Of a stretch of 64,000 bases of DNA, positions 29,150 through 37,969 are shown piece after piece; within the stretch, counting starts at the first letter, position 1; each line of letters starts with the position of its first letter. The notes under the pieces were generated by a model, which saw only the letters and a program-made list of their open reading frames with translations, had not been told where the DNA came from and searched no databases. The position numbers and the translations under genes are program-made. The stretch is from assembly GCF_022884085.1 (NCBI RefSeq), contig NZ_JAGGCS010000001.1:372001-436000 (forward strand), written 5' to 3'. The stretch comes from Paenirhizobium cremeum. Lineage in GTDB: Bacteria; Pseudomonadota; Alphaproteobacteria; Rhizobiales; Rhizobiaceae.

Positions 29150-30364
29150 ATGGCCAAACAGAAAGTTGCAATGCTGACCGCTGGCGGCTTGGCACCCTGC
29201 CTCTCGTCCGCGGTGGGCGGTCTGATCGAGCGCTACACCGACATCGCCCCGGACGTCGAGCTCATCGCCTACAAGTCGGGCTTCCGCGGCCTGCTGATGG
29301 ACTACAAGATCGAGATTACCCGCGAGATGCGCGAGAAGGCCCACGTCCTTCATCGCTACGGCGGCTCGCCGATCGGCAACAGCCGCGTCAAGCTGACCAA
29401 TGCGGCCGATTGCGTGAAGCGCGGTCTCGTCAAGGAGGGTGAAAACCCGCTGCGCATTGCCGCCGAGCGCCTTGCAGCCGACGGCGTCACCATCCTTCAC
29501 ACCATCGGCGGTGACGACACCAACACCACGGCGGCCGATCTCGCCGCCTATCTCGGCGCCAACGGCTACAACCTGACCGTGGTCGGACTGCCCAAAACCG
29601 TGGACAACGACGTCGTGCCGATCAAGCAGTCGCTCGGCGCCTGGACGGCAGCGGACGTCGGCGCCCGCTTTTTCGACCACGTGTCCAACGAGCAGAGCGC
29701 CGCACCGCGCACGCTCGTCATCCATGAAGTGATGGGCCGCCACTGCGGCTGGCTGACCGCCGCGACGGCCCGCGCCTACATCCAGCGCACCAAGGGCAAC
29801 GAGTACATCGAGGGCTTCATGATGAATCAGGAGCTCAAGAACATCGACGGCATCTACCTGCCGGAAACCCATTTCGATCTTGAGGCCGAAGCCGCTCGCC
29901 TCAAGCAAATCATGGACCGCTCCGGTTTCGTCACTCTGTTCGTCTCGGAAGGCGCCTGCCTGGAAGAGATCGTCGCCGACCGCGAGGCCGCCGGCGAGGA
30001 AATCAAGCGCGACGCCTTCGGCCATGTGAAGATCGATACGATCAATGTCGGCTCCTGGTTCCAGAAGCACTTCGCCAAGCTGCTCGACGCCGAACGTTCC
30101 ATGGTGCAGAAATCGGGTTATTACGCCCGCTCCGCCCCGGCGAACTACGAGGACCTGCGCCTCATCCAGAGCATGGTCGACCTTGCCGTCGAAAGCGGCC
30201 TGAACAAGGTCTCCGGCGTGACCGGCCATGACGAGGACCAGGGCGGCAAGCTCCGCACCATCGAGTTCCCGCGCATCAAGGGTGGCAAGGCCTTCGACCT
30301 GTCGACCCCCTGGTTCAAGGAGGTGATGGATTACATGGGGCAGAAATACCGTCCGGCGCATTGA
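29150..30364 (+). CDS. pfp: Diphosphate--fructose-6-phosphate 1-phosphotransferase
   Basis: This is a PPi-dependent phosphofructokinase, reversible between glycolysis and gluconeogenesis. Start 29150 (MAKQKVAMLTAGGLAPC) follows an excellent AAGGAGGACTG site. Active-site blocks are TIGGDDTNTTAADLA, where the Asp in GGDD is typical of PPi rather than ATP use, then LPKTVDNDVVPI and EVMGRHCGWLTA. The length of 404 residues fits the non-allosteric group found in rhizobia. It is followed 47 bases later by a LysE-type exporter gene on the same strand. Confidence 0.95.
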   Translation: MAKQKVAMLTAGGLAPCLSSAVGGLIERYTDIAPDVELIAYKSGFRGLLMDYKIEITREMREKAHVLHRYGGSPIGNSRVKLTNAADCVKRGLVKEGENPLRIAAERLAADGVTILHTIGGDDTNTTAADLAAYLGANGYNLTVVGLPKTVDNDVVPIKQSLGAWTAADVGARFFDHVSNEQSAAPRTLVIHEVMGRHCGWLTAATARAYIQRTKGNEYIEGFMMNQELKNIDGIYLPETHFDLEAEAARLKQIMDRSGFVTLFVSEGACLEEIVADREAAGEEIKRDAFGHVKIDTINVGSWFQKHFAKLLDAERSMVQKSGYYARSAPANYEDLRLIQSMVDLAVESGLNKVSGVTGHDEDQGGKLRTIEFPRIKGGKAFDLSTPWFKEVMDYMGQKYRPAH

Positions 30365-30411
30365 CGGAGCCGGCGAAAGCTGGCTTGCTCTTTCCTGAGG
30401 AGGAAAGACTC

Positions 30412-31047
30412 ATGTCGTTCGAACATTGGCTCGCTTTCGCCGCCGCCTCGGCCTTTCTCTTGGCAATTCCGGGGCCGACCACCCTGCTCGTCGTGTCCTA
30501 CGCATTGGGGCACGGCAAGAAGACGGCGCTTGCGACGGTAACAGGCGTGGCTGTCGGCGATCTCGTAGCGATGACGGGTTCGCTTCTGGGGCTCGGCGCT
30601 CTGCTTGCAAGTTCGGCCACGGCCTTCATGATCCTCCGATGGATCGGTGGCGCCTACCTCGTCTATCTCGGCATCCGGCTCTGGAGGGCGCCCGTCGGGG
30701 ATGGCCCTATGGCCGACAACGACAATCTCCCGGAGGAAAAGCCGCTTCGAATCATGGCGCACGCCTTCGCGGTGACTGCGCTCAATCCGAAAAGCATCGT
30801 CTTCTTCGTCGCATTTCTGCCGCAATTCATGACCCCGGCAGTACCGTTCATCGAGCAGGTGGCGATCTTCGAAGCAACCTTCCTCGCCCTGTCGATCGCC
30901 AACTGTCTGGTCTATGTCGCGCTCGCCGAGCGGGCGCGGCGCTTCATTCGCAAGCATTCCGTAAGGAAAGCCGTCAATCGCACGGGTGGCACGCTGCTCA
31001 TCGCAGCCGGAGCGGTGACGGCGGGCTATCGCAAGATCGCCGCCTGA
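30412..31047 (+). CDS. LysE family translocator
   Basis: This is an inner-membrane exporter of the LysE/RhtB superfamily, usually effluxing amino acids or derivatives. Start 30412 (MSFEHWLAFAAASAFLLAIP) has TGAGGAGGAAAG just upstream; the longer frame from 30361 runs into pfp. The 211 residues form about six membrane segments, with the family motif AIPGPTTLLVVSYALGHGKK and the central VTALNPKSIVFFVAFLPQF. The substrate is unknown. It is likely co-transcribed with pfp. Confidence 0.9.
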   Translation: MSFEHWLAFAAASAFLLAIPGPTTLLVVSYALGHGKKTALATVTGVAVGDLVAMTGSLLGLGALLASSATAFMILRWIGGAYLVYLGIRLWRAPVGDGPMADNDNLPEEKPLRIMAHAFAVTALNPKSIVFFVAFLPQFMTPAVPFIEQVAIFEATFLALSIANCLVYVALAERARRFIRKHSVRKAVNRTGGTLLIAAGAVTAGYRKIAA

Positions 31048-31096
31048 ACGTGGCAAGCTTGCCGCAATTCCGCCCATGCATTATGACACCAGAACG

Positions 31097-31130
31097 TTAA
31101 CGGGCGCGCATGCGCGTTAACCGGTGTTAA
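31097..31130. promoter_or_regulatory. Palindromic element with TTAA flanks upstream of lipoprotein transglycosylase
   Basis: A 12-bp perfect palindrome CGCGCATGCGCG (31105-31116) is flanked by TTAA at 31097-31100, 31117-31120 and 31127-31130, 20 to 55 bases before the start codon. The TTAA spacing (6) does not match the CtrA site (7). Function unknown. Confidence 0.35.
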
Positions 31131-31150
31131 GTTTTACTTGGGATGTCGGG

Positions 31151-32107
31151 ATGATCGCAAAAAGAGACCTGAGAGCGAACCTGGGTTTCGCCTCCATTCT
31201 GCTTGTCGGTCTCGCGGGCTGTACCAGCAGCATGGAAGACGCGGCCAAGCAGGAGCTCAAGGCCAATCCGGTTGCCGGAACACCCGCCCCGGGCACCCAG
31301 ACGGCAGCTGCCGGCACGACAACCGACCCGGCAGCTCCGGCCGATCCCAACGCCTCGAACGAGCCGGCTCCGATCATTCCCGGTACCCAGACCCCAGCCC
31401 CGATCCCGGTCCTCAAGGCCAACGCGCTGGCCACTGCCGCGGCAACCATGCCCGCCGCCCAGGCAATCGAACTGGTGGCGAACCAGCAACGCGGCACGAT
31501 CCAGACGGCGTCCATGCCGGAATCGCCGAACATGGTGACGAGCCTGCCGGATTCGGCGCCTCCCACGGTTCCGACGATCCTTCCGCCCGAGGTCACGGCC
31601 GCCCAGACCATCGTGCCGGCGCAGAAGCCGACCACCGCGCTCGCCTATGCCGCACCATCCGGCAATCTGTCCCTTGCAGCGCTCGACAGGCAGTTTGACG
31701 TTTCGCCGCCCGGCCCGCCGCCCGTCATCGAGGAACAGCCGAAACCGGCCACCAGCGGACCGACCGTCATCAACGCGCTGATTAAGAAATACTCCAAGAT
31801 CTACGAGATGCCGGAAGCGCTGATCCACCGGGTCGTCAATCGCGAAAGCACCTACAATCCCGCCGCCTATAATAACGGTCATTACGGTCTGATGCAGATC
31901 AAGTATTCGACCGCCAAGTCGATGGGTTATGATGGCCCCGCCTCCGGCCTGTTCGACGCGGAAACCAATCTCAAATATGCGATCAAATATCTGAAGGGTG
32001 CCTGGCTCGTGGCAGACAACAGCCATGACGGCGCGGTGCGGCTCTATTCCCGCGGCTATTATTATGACGCCAAGCGCAAGGGCATGCTCGACGTCCTCGA
32101 TCCATAA
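31151..32107 (+). CDS. Lipoprotein lytic transglycosylase (SLT domain)
   Basis: This is a 318-residue predicted outer-membrane or periplasmic lipoprotein. Lipobox LAGC has Cys24. A long low-complexity Ala/Pro/Thr-rich spacer runs to about residue 205, then comes an SLT domain with catalytic Glu232 in RVVNRESTYNPAAY and GHYGLMQIKYSTAKSMGYDG. ATG 31151 is used; an in-frame GTG at 31124 would place extra residues before the signal peptide. The SLT domain closely resembles that of the protein at 26492-27022, including the SxGL-D-ETN-KY sequence. It converges on the beta-lactamase-like gene. Confidence 0.9.
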   Translation: MIAKRDLRANLGFASILLVGLAGCTSSMEDAAKQELKANPVAGTPAPGTQTAAAGTTTDPAAPADPNASNEPAPIIPGTQTPAPIPVLKANALATAAATMPAAQAIELVANQQRGTIQTASMPESPNMVTSLPDSAPPTVPTILPPEVTAAQTIVPAQKPTTALAYAAPSGNLSLAALDRQFDVSPPGPPPVIEEQPKPATSGPTVINALIKKYSKIYEMPEALIHRVVNRESTYNPAAYNNGHYGLMQIKYSTAKSMGYDGPASGLFDAETNLKYAIKYLKGAWLVADNSHDGAVRLYSRGYYYDAKRKGMLDVLDP

Positions 32108-32138
32108 GTGCTTTTGACTTTCCCGGCGCCTGCAAAGT

Positions 32139-33506
32139 TTACCGAAGGCCGTCCATGACGGCCTTCACCAGTTTCTGCGGCCGGTAGCCGAGCTTTGAAG
32201 GCGTAAGCCCAAGTCGGACGACAACGAGGCGTTCGGAAGGAACGATGGTGACGGATTGCCCGTCATGGCCGAGCATCCAATAGGCATCCGCCGGCAGGCC
32301 GAACGTCTGGTCCATAACCCCTCCCGGACCTTCCTGCCAGGCCTGCCCCCTCGTAAAGCGGTTATTGGAAGCGACCGTCGGCTGCTGCATCATGGCGACG
32401 TAACCCTCCGGCAGAAGCCGGTTGCCGTTCCACACACCGTCCTGCAGCAGGAACAGCCCGAAGCGCGCCCAGTCACGGGCCGTCGCATAGACATAGGAGC
32501 TTCCCACAAAAGTGCCGGCGGCGTCGGCCTCCATCAGCGCACTCGTCATGCCGAGCGGCGCAAACAGCGCCGTTCCAGGGTAGGCCAAAGCCCGCGACTG
32601 GTCCCGGAAACGGTCCATCCACACCCGCGCCAGAAGAACGCTTGTGCCGGAGGAATAGTTGAAGACCTCCCCCGGCCCGGCGATTTCGGGCTTGTCAGCA
32701 GCGTAGGCGGCCATGTCGCGCTCCAGATAGAGCATTCGCGTCACATCCGTCACATCGCCATAATCCTCGTTGAATTCCAGCCCGCTCTCCATCGCCATCA
32801 GGTCACGGACACGGATCGTGCCGCGCTGGTCGTCCTTCCACCCGGAAAACAGGCCGCTGTCGTCGAGACCGAGCCTGCCCTCCGCGACCAGCCGGCCGAT
32901 AACGGCGGCATTGACCGTCTTTGCCATCGACCAGCCGAGGAGCGGCGTTGCGTGGGAAAATCCGCCACCGTAGGTCTCGGCAACGATACGACCGTCCTTC
33001 ACCACGACGATGGCGCGCATTCCCGGTCCGGCAAGCGCCGGATCGGCAAGCAGCCCGGCAATCGCGGGTTCGGCGGCCTCCACTCGGTCACCCGCAGGCC
33101 ACGGGGCATCTGCCGCTATCCGCTGCGGCTCGAGCGGCGGTGGCTGCACGGTATCCGCCACGGCGCCGCCATCCGGCACGTTGGAGCAGCCCAGCCCTTC
33201 CCGGTAGATCGCGGTGCTGGCTGCGATTGCGCCGGGAAGCTGAGCCGTCACGGATCGCGCTTCGCGATCCACATCGACACTGACCAGCCTGAGCAGGGGA
33301 TGGCCCGGCGCCTGCACGTCTGCCGCCAGCACATTCTCGGGGTCGCGTCCGGCCAGGAAAACGTTCGAGCAGACGATCTTCGCCGCATAGCCGGGGCCGA
33401 CCCTCAGCAAGGCCGGGGGCGAGAAAGACAGCCAGAAGACAAGCGCCGTGACCAGCATGACGACGGCAAGTACGAGCCCCCGGATGATCCTGCCAAACAA
33501 TCGCAT
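32139..33506 (-). CDS. Serine beta-lactamase-like hydrolase with N-terminal membrane anchor
   Basis: This is a class C/esterase-type penicillin-binding fold protein, 455 residues. It has one N-terminal membrane segment (GLVLAVVMLVTALVFWLSF), so the catalytic domain is probably periplasmic. Active-site elements are SMAK (SxxK) in LLGWSMAKTVNAAVIG, YSS in VFNYSSGTSVLLA and a C-terminal HDG in MLGHDGQSVTIV. Start 33506 has GGGAGG upstream. True lactamase activity is not implied: relatives act as esterases, amidases or D-aminopeptidases. It diverges from btaA. Confidence 0.85.
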   Translation of the reverse strand: MRLFGRIIRGLVLAVVMLVTALVFWLSFSPPALLRVGPGYAAKIVCSNVFLAGRDPENVLAADVQAPGHPLLRLVSVDVDREARSVTAQLPGAIAASTAIYREGLGCSNVPDGGAVADTVQPPPLEPQRIAADAPWPAGDRVEAAEPAIAGLLADPALAGPGMRAIVVVKDGRIVAETYGGGFSHATPLLGWSMAKTVNAAVIGRLVAEGRLGLDDSGLFSGWKDDQRGTIRVRDLMAMESGLEFNEDYGDVTDVTRMLYLERDMAAYAADKPEIAGPGEVFNYSSGTSVLLARVWMDRFRDQSRALAYPGTALFAPLGMTSALMEADAAGTFVGSSYVYATARDWARFGLFLLQDGVWNGNRLLPEGYVAMMQQPTVASNNRFTRGQAWQEGPGGVMDQTFGLPADAYWMLGHDGQSVTIVPSERLVVVRLGLTPSKLGYRPQKLVKAVMDGLR

Positions 33507-33647
33507 GCGTGCCTCCCGATTGCCGCCGTCATGCAATCAGGATTCCTCCGGTGACGAAACCCCCAAAACATCTGGTCCGACCGCCAATACACGGATTTCC
33601 GAGAGACTTTGACCGGCTCCGTCGATCTTCCGGCGCACCCACAGCCT

Positions 33648-33665
33648 GCGTCATCATACTGTTGC
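33648..33665 (+). promoter_or_regulatory. Possible Pho box upstream of btaA
   Basis: GCGTCAT, four bases, then CTGTTGC resembles a degenerate PhoB direct repeat (CTGTCAT-N4-CTGTCAT; 9 of 14 matches). It is 47 bases before the btaA start. DGTS synthesis is phosphate-controlled in S. meliloti, which makes it plausible. Confidence 0.3.
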
Positions 33666-33711
33666 ATGACGGGTCTACACGCCCTCAACGTTCAATGGAT
33701 GGCGAATAGAC

Positions 33712-34959
33712 ATGACCGACGTTGCACCGGATGCCGGCTTTCGCAAGAACCGGAAACTCAAGGACGCTCTCCTGCAGCACAAGGCCCTGACGAAGGACGG
33801 CCTGTCCGAACGACTGTTCGGCATGCTCTTCTCCGGCCTTGTCTATCCGCAGATCTGGGAGGACCCGGATGTCGACATGGAAGCGATGCAGCTCGCCGAA
33901 GGCCACTCCATCGTCACCATCGGCTCCGGCGGCTGCAACATGCTGGCCTACCTTTCGCGCAGCCCCTCCCGCATCGACGTGGTCGATCTCAACCCCAACC
34001 ACGTGGCCCTGAACCGGCTGAAGCTCGCCGCTTTCCAGCATTTGCCCGATCATGCCGCCGTGGTCCGCCACTTCGCTGCAGAAAACATTCGCTCCAATTC
34101 CCGCAGCTATGACCGCTTCATCGCACCGAACCTCGACGAACAGACGAGGGACTACTGGAACAAGCGCGGGGTTACCGGCCGCCGGCGCATCGCCGCCTTC
34201 AACCGCAATTTCTACCGCACCGGCCTTCTTGGCCGCTTCATCAGCGCAGGCCATGTCGTTGCAAGGCTGCACGGCGTCAAGCTGAAGGAGATTACCGAAA
34301 CCCGTTCGCTCCGGGAGCAGCGCCAGTTCTTCGACAACCGTATTGCGCCGCTGTTCGAAAAGCCGCTGATCCGCTGGATCACCGCCCGCAAGAGTTCTCT
34401 CTTCGGCCTCGGTATCCCGCCGCAGCAGTATGACGAACTCGCCAGCATGTCCGAGGGAGGCACCATCGCGCCGGTGCTGCGCCACCGCCTCGAAAAGCTC
34501 GCCTGTCACTTCCCGATGAAGGACAATTATTTCGCCTGGCAGGCCTTTGCCCGCCGCTATCCGCAGCCGCATGAAGGCACGCTCCCGACCTATCTGAAAC
34601 CCGAGCTCTATCCGGCGATCCGGGCCAATGCGAACCGCGTCACCGTTCATCATGCGAGCTTCACGGAGCTTCTGTCGCAGAAGCCGGCGGCAAGCGTCGA
34701 CCGCTATGTCCTGCTCGACGCGCAGGACTGGATGAACGATCGCCAGCTCAATGATCTCTGGGGTGAAATCACCCGCACCGCCGCACCCGGCGCCCGCGTG
34801 ATCTTCCGCACTGCCGCGGAAAAAAGCGTGCTTGACGGCCGGCTCTCCGATACCCTTCTCGACCGATGGACCTACCACGCCGAACGGTCGGCGGAGCTCA
34901 ACAAGCAGGACCGCTCGGCGATTTACGGTGGTTTCCACATCTACGAGAGAAAAGCCTGA
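33712..34959 (+). CDS. btaA: S-adenosylmethionine:diacylglycerol 3-amino-3-carboxypropyltransferase BtaA
   Basis: BtaA is the first enzyme of betaine lipid (DGTS) synthesis. It transfers the aminocarboxypropyl group of SAM to diacylglycerol, giving diacylglycerylhomoserine at the membrane. The 415-residue protein has a SAM-binding region (HSIVTIGSGGCNMLAYLS, VVDLNPNHVALNRLK) and the DUF3419 features YPQIWEDPDVDMEAM and VLLDAQDWMNDRQL. It overlaps btaB by one base (TGATG), confirming the operon. DGTS replaces phospholipids under phosphate starvation in rhizobia. Confidence 0.95.
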   Translation: MTDVAPDAGFRKNRKLKDALLQHKALTKDGLSERLFGMLFSGLVYPQIWEDPDVDMEAMQLAEGHSIVTIGSGGCNMLAYLSRSPSRIDVVDLNPNHVALNRLKLAAFQHLPDHAAVVRHFAAENIRSNSRSYDRFIAPNLDEQTRDYWNKRGVTGRRRIAAFNRNFYRTGLLGRFISAGHVVARLHGVKLKEITETRSLREQRQFFDNRIAPLFEKPLIRWITARKSSLFGLGIPPQQYDELASMSEGGTIAPVLRHRLEKLACHFPMKDNYFAWQAFARRYPQPHEGTLPTYLKPELYPAIRANANRVTVHHASFTELLSQKPAASVDRYVLLDAQDWMNDRQLNDLWGEITRTAAPGARVIFRTAAEKSVLDGRLSDTLLDRWTYHAERSAELNKQDRSAIYGGFHIYERKA

Positions 34960-35612
34960 TGGTGGCAGAAGCCGGGCTCGACGCCGAACACGCTGAACGC
35001 ATGGACAGGATGTACCGCTACCAGCGGCATATCTACGATCTCACGCGCAAATATTACCTGTTCGGCCGGGACCGGATGATCGCCCGGCTGGATGTCCCGC
35101 GCGACGGAAGCCTTCTCGAGGTCGGTTGTGGCACCGGCCGCAACCTGCTGCTCGCCCATCGTCTCTATCCGACCGCGCGGCTCTATGGCCTCGATATTTC
35201 GGCGGAAATGCTCGTCTCCGCCCGCGCCAATTTCCGTGGCAAACCCACAGAACCGGTCCTTGCGGTCGCCGATGCAACGACCTTCACGGCCGGCGAATTC
35301 GGCGTCTTCGGCTTCGATCGGGTCATGATTTCCTACGCCCTGTCGATGATCCCGGATTGGGAGAAGGCGATCGATGCCAGCCTCGCGGCGCTGAAGCCAG
35401 GCGGCTCCCTGCATGTGGTCGATTTCGGCCAACAGGAGGGCCTTCCGGGCTGGTTCAGACGGCTCCTGCAGTCATGGCTCGCACGCTTCCACGTCACGCC
35501 CAGGGCTGACCTGCGCAAGGCCCTGGAAGCACGGCTCGAAGGCATCGGTGGGCGGCTGGAATTCGAGACCGTCGGACGCGGCTATGCCTGGCATGCGGTT
35601 ATTCGCATCTGA
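34959..35612 (+). CDS. btaB: Diacylglycerylhomoserine N-methyltransferase BtaB
   Basis: BtaB trimethylates diacylglycerylhomoserine with SAM to give the betaine lipid DGTS. The 217 residues contain a class I methyltransferase fold: LLEVGCGTGRNLLLAHRLYP (motif I), LYGLDISAEML, and ISYALSMIPDWEKAIDASL. The N-terminal YDLTRKYYLFGRDR fits known BtaB proteins. ATG 34959 shares its A with the btaA stop; a longer upstream frame lies within btaA. A terminator follows at 35657. Confidence 0.95.
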   Translation: MVAEAGLDAEHAERMDRMYRYQRHIYDLTRKYYLFGRDRMIARLDVPRDGSLLEVGCGTGRNLLLAHRLYPTARLYGLDISAEMLVSARANFRGKPTEPVLAVADATTFTAGEFGVFGFDRVMISYALSMIPDWEKAIDASLAALKPGGSLHVVDFGQQEGLPGWFRRLLQSWLARFHVTPRADLRKALEARLEGIGGRLEFETVGRGYAWHAVIRI

Positions 35613-35655
35613 GATGCCGTCAGACAGTTGAAAATAACGCATATTTAAGGATGAT

Positions 35656-35686
35656 GGAGGCAAAAGGAGGTTTGCGCCTCTTTTGT
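35656..35686 (+). terminator. Terminator after btaB
   Basis: GAGGC (35657-35661) pairs with GCCTC (35676-35680), extended by AAA/TTT pairing, and is followed by TTTTGTATTT. Confidence 0.65.
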
Positions 35687-35747
35687 ATTTGCGTGTGCGC
35701 GCGCCGCATCAGGGGCATGACCTCGAATTCTATCTGACGGAATAACC

Positions 35748-36530
35748 ATGCGGTGGCTTCTTAACGCTCTTTTGCCGGTCGCCCTTGCCCTTAGCGGCTG
35801 CACCTCGGCCAGCTACGACCTCATGGAGACGGCCTCCATCAAGCAGCCGCGATTCGAGGACAAGGACCCGCAGGACTTCGGTGCCAACAATCCCCATCGG
35901 CACAAGGTGCATGGCATCGACGTGTCGAAATGGAATGGCGATGTGGATTGGGCTAAGGTCCGCCAGTCCGGTGTCTCCTTCGTCTTCATCAAGGCGACCG
36001 AAGGCAAGGACATGATCGACCCGCGCTTCGACGAATACTGGCGCAAGGCCCGCGCCGCCGGCCTGCCGCATGCGCCCTATCATTTCTATTATTTCTGCTC
36101 CACCGCCGACGAGCAGGCCGACTGGTTCATCCGCAACGTGCCGAAGGAATCGATGCACCTTCCGCCCGTTCTCGACGTGGAATGGAATCACGCCTCGAAG
36201 ACCTGTCAGTATCGCCCGAATGCGGAGACGGTCCGTAGCGAAATGAAGCGCTTCATGGATCGCATCGAGGCCTATTACGGCAAACGCCCGATCATCTATA
36301 CCTCCGTCGATTTCCATCGCGACAATCTCGAGGGCGCTTTCCAGGATTACCATTTCTGGGTTCGCGCGGTTGCCCAACACCCCGAGGAAATCTATCCGGA
36401 GCGCCGCTGGGCGTTCTGGCAATACACCTCGACCGGCGTCATTCCCGGCATCAAGGGGGAGACGGATATCAACGTCTTTGCCGGCACCGAGAAAAACTGG
36501 AGAAAATGGGTCGCCGCCGCGTCCAGGTAG
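35748..36530 (+). CDS. GH25 lysozyme-like lipoprotein
   Basis: This is a glycosyl hydrolase family 25 (Chalaropsis-type) muramidase, 260 residues. The lipobox ALSGC has Cys18. The catalytic barrel has HGIDVSKWNGDVDWAKV near residue 55, FVFIKATEGKDMIDPRF, and the acidic pair in PPVLDVEWN. WAFWQYTSTGVIPGI is the usual closing block. It would hydrolyse MurNAc-beta-1,4-GlcNAc bonds at the envelope. It stands alone between btaB and an MltB-type enzyme. Confidence 0.9.
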   Translation: MRWLLNALLPVALALSGCTSASYDLMETASIKQPRFEDKDPQDFGANNPHRHKVHGIDVSKWNGDVDWAKVRQSGVSFVFIKATEGKDMIDPRFDEYWRKARAAGLPHAPYHFYYFCSTADEQADWFIRNVPKESMHLPPVLDVEWNHASKTCQYRPNAETVRSEMKRFMDRIEAYYGKRPIIYTSVDFHRDNLEGAFQDYHFWVRAVAQHPEEIYPERRWAFWQYTSTGVIPGIKGETDINVFAGTEKNWRKWVAAASR

Positions 36531-36672
36531 GAATGCGGCAGACCATTTTCATCGTTGCCCCAACAAACTCAGCTAATCCTCTGCAATGCTGTGATTTCTC
36601 GGCTGACCATCTCGTTTTCGTCAAAATGACGGGCATGATCGCAGCCGACCCGAAAAATTCAAGGATATGGAT

Positions 36673-37857
36673 ATGAAAGCCGCACCACGCCTCGCCCTTG
36701 CACTCGCAGGTCTTCTCGCCACCACCGCTTCCTCGCTTGCCGCGGAATGCGGCGGCGACCTGCAGGCCTTTCTCGACGGTGTAAAAGCCGAAGCGATCGC
36801 GGCAGGAAGCACGGCGGATGCCGCCGCCCAGGCGCTGGCCGGTGCCCAGATCGATCAGAAGGTGCTCTCCCGCGACCGCGCCCAGGGCGTGTTCAAGCAG
36901 ACATTCCTGGAGTTCTCGCAGCGCACCGTCAGCCAGGCGCGCCTCGATATCGGCCGGCAGAAGATGAAGCAGTATGCCGACGTCTTTGCCCGCGCCGAGC
37001 AGGAATTCGGCATTCCCGCCGGAGTCATCACGGCCTTCTGGGCTATGGAAACCGACTTCGGCGCCGTGCAGGGAGATTTCAACACCCGCAACGCGCTGGT
37101 CACGCTCTCGCATGACTGCCGCCGCCCGGAACTCTTCCGTCCGCAATTGCTGGCGCTCATCAAGATGGTCGAGCACGGCGACCTCGATCCTGCAACGAAT
37201 ACCGGCGCCTGGGCCGGTGAAATCGGCCAGGTGCAGATGCTGCCGGAAGACATCGTCGCCTTTGGCGTCGATGGCGACGGGGATGGCCATGTCAACGTCA
37301 AGAAGAGCTCGCCGGACGCCATCCTGACCGCTGCGAAGTTCATTCAGAGCCTCGGGTTCCGCCGCGGCGAACCCTGGCTGCAGGAGGTCACCGTTCCGGA
37401 AAACCTGCCGTGGGAAAAGACCGGCTTCGACAGCGGCATGAAGGCGGGCGACTGGTTCGCGCTCGGCGTCAAGCCCCGCAACGGCGACACGAGCAATGCC
37501 GGCCTTGAAGGGGAACTGCTGTTGCCGCAGGGCCGCAAGGGCCCGGCCTTCATGGCCTATCCGAACTTCAACATCTATCTCGAATGGAACCAGTCCTTCA
37601 TTTATACGACCTCGGCCGCCTATTTCGCCACGCGGCTGATGGGCGCCGAACCCTACCTGAAGGGCAACCCGGAACCCGGCATCGGCGACGTGGAAATGAA
37701 GGCGCTTCAGACCAGGCTGCAGCAGAAGGGCTATGACGTCGGCAAGATCGACGGCATTCTCGGCGGCGGCACCCGCATGGCCATCCAGAAGGAACAGCTC
37801 CGTCTCGGCCTGCCGGCCGACGGTTGGCCGACCCCGGCCTTCCTCGCAGCCTTCTGA
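36673..37857 (+). CDS. Lytic murein transglycosylase, MltB type, with peptidoglycan-binding domain
   Basis: This 394-residue protein has a signal peptide (LALALAGLLATTASSLAA), an SLT_2 domain with catalytic Glu126 in TAFWAMETDFGAVQGDF, the blocks AGEIGQVQMLPEDIVAFGVD and WNQSFIYTTSAAYFATRL, and a C-terminal PG_binding_1 domain from about residue 335 (LQTRLQQKGYDVGKIDGI). Unlike E. coli MltB it has no lipobox, so it should be soluble and periplasmic. ATG 36673 is chosen because AAGGA lies 7 bases upstream; an ATG at 36667 is only one base from it. Confidence 0.92.
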   Translation: MKAAPRLALALAGLLATTASSLAAECGGDLQAFLDGVKAEAIAAGSTADAAAQALAGAQIDQKVLSRDRAQGVFKQTFLEFSQRTVSQARLDIGRQKMKQYADVFARAEQEFGIPAGVITAFWAMETDFGAVQGDFNTRNALVTLSHDCRRPELFRPQLLALIKMVEHGDLDPATNTGAWAGEIGQVQMLPEDIVAFGVDGDGDGHVNVKKSSPDAILTAAKFIQSLGFRRGEPWLQEVTVPENLPWEKTGFDSGMKAGDWFALGVKPRNGDTSNAGLEGELLLPQGRKGPAFMAYPNFNIYLEWNQSFIYTTSAAYFATRLMGAEPYLKGNPEPGIGDVEMKALQTRLQQKGYDVGKIDGILGGGTRMAIQKEQLRLGLPADGWPTPAFLAAF

Positions 37858-37969
37858 TCGAGCCGCCACGACGATTTCGCAACATAAAAAACCGGATCGC
37901 AAAAAACGGGTGGCGTGACGAACGCGCCATTCGTAGCTATGACACTCCAACACACACCGGAGTGATCCC

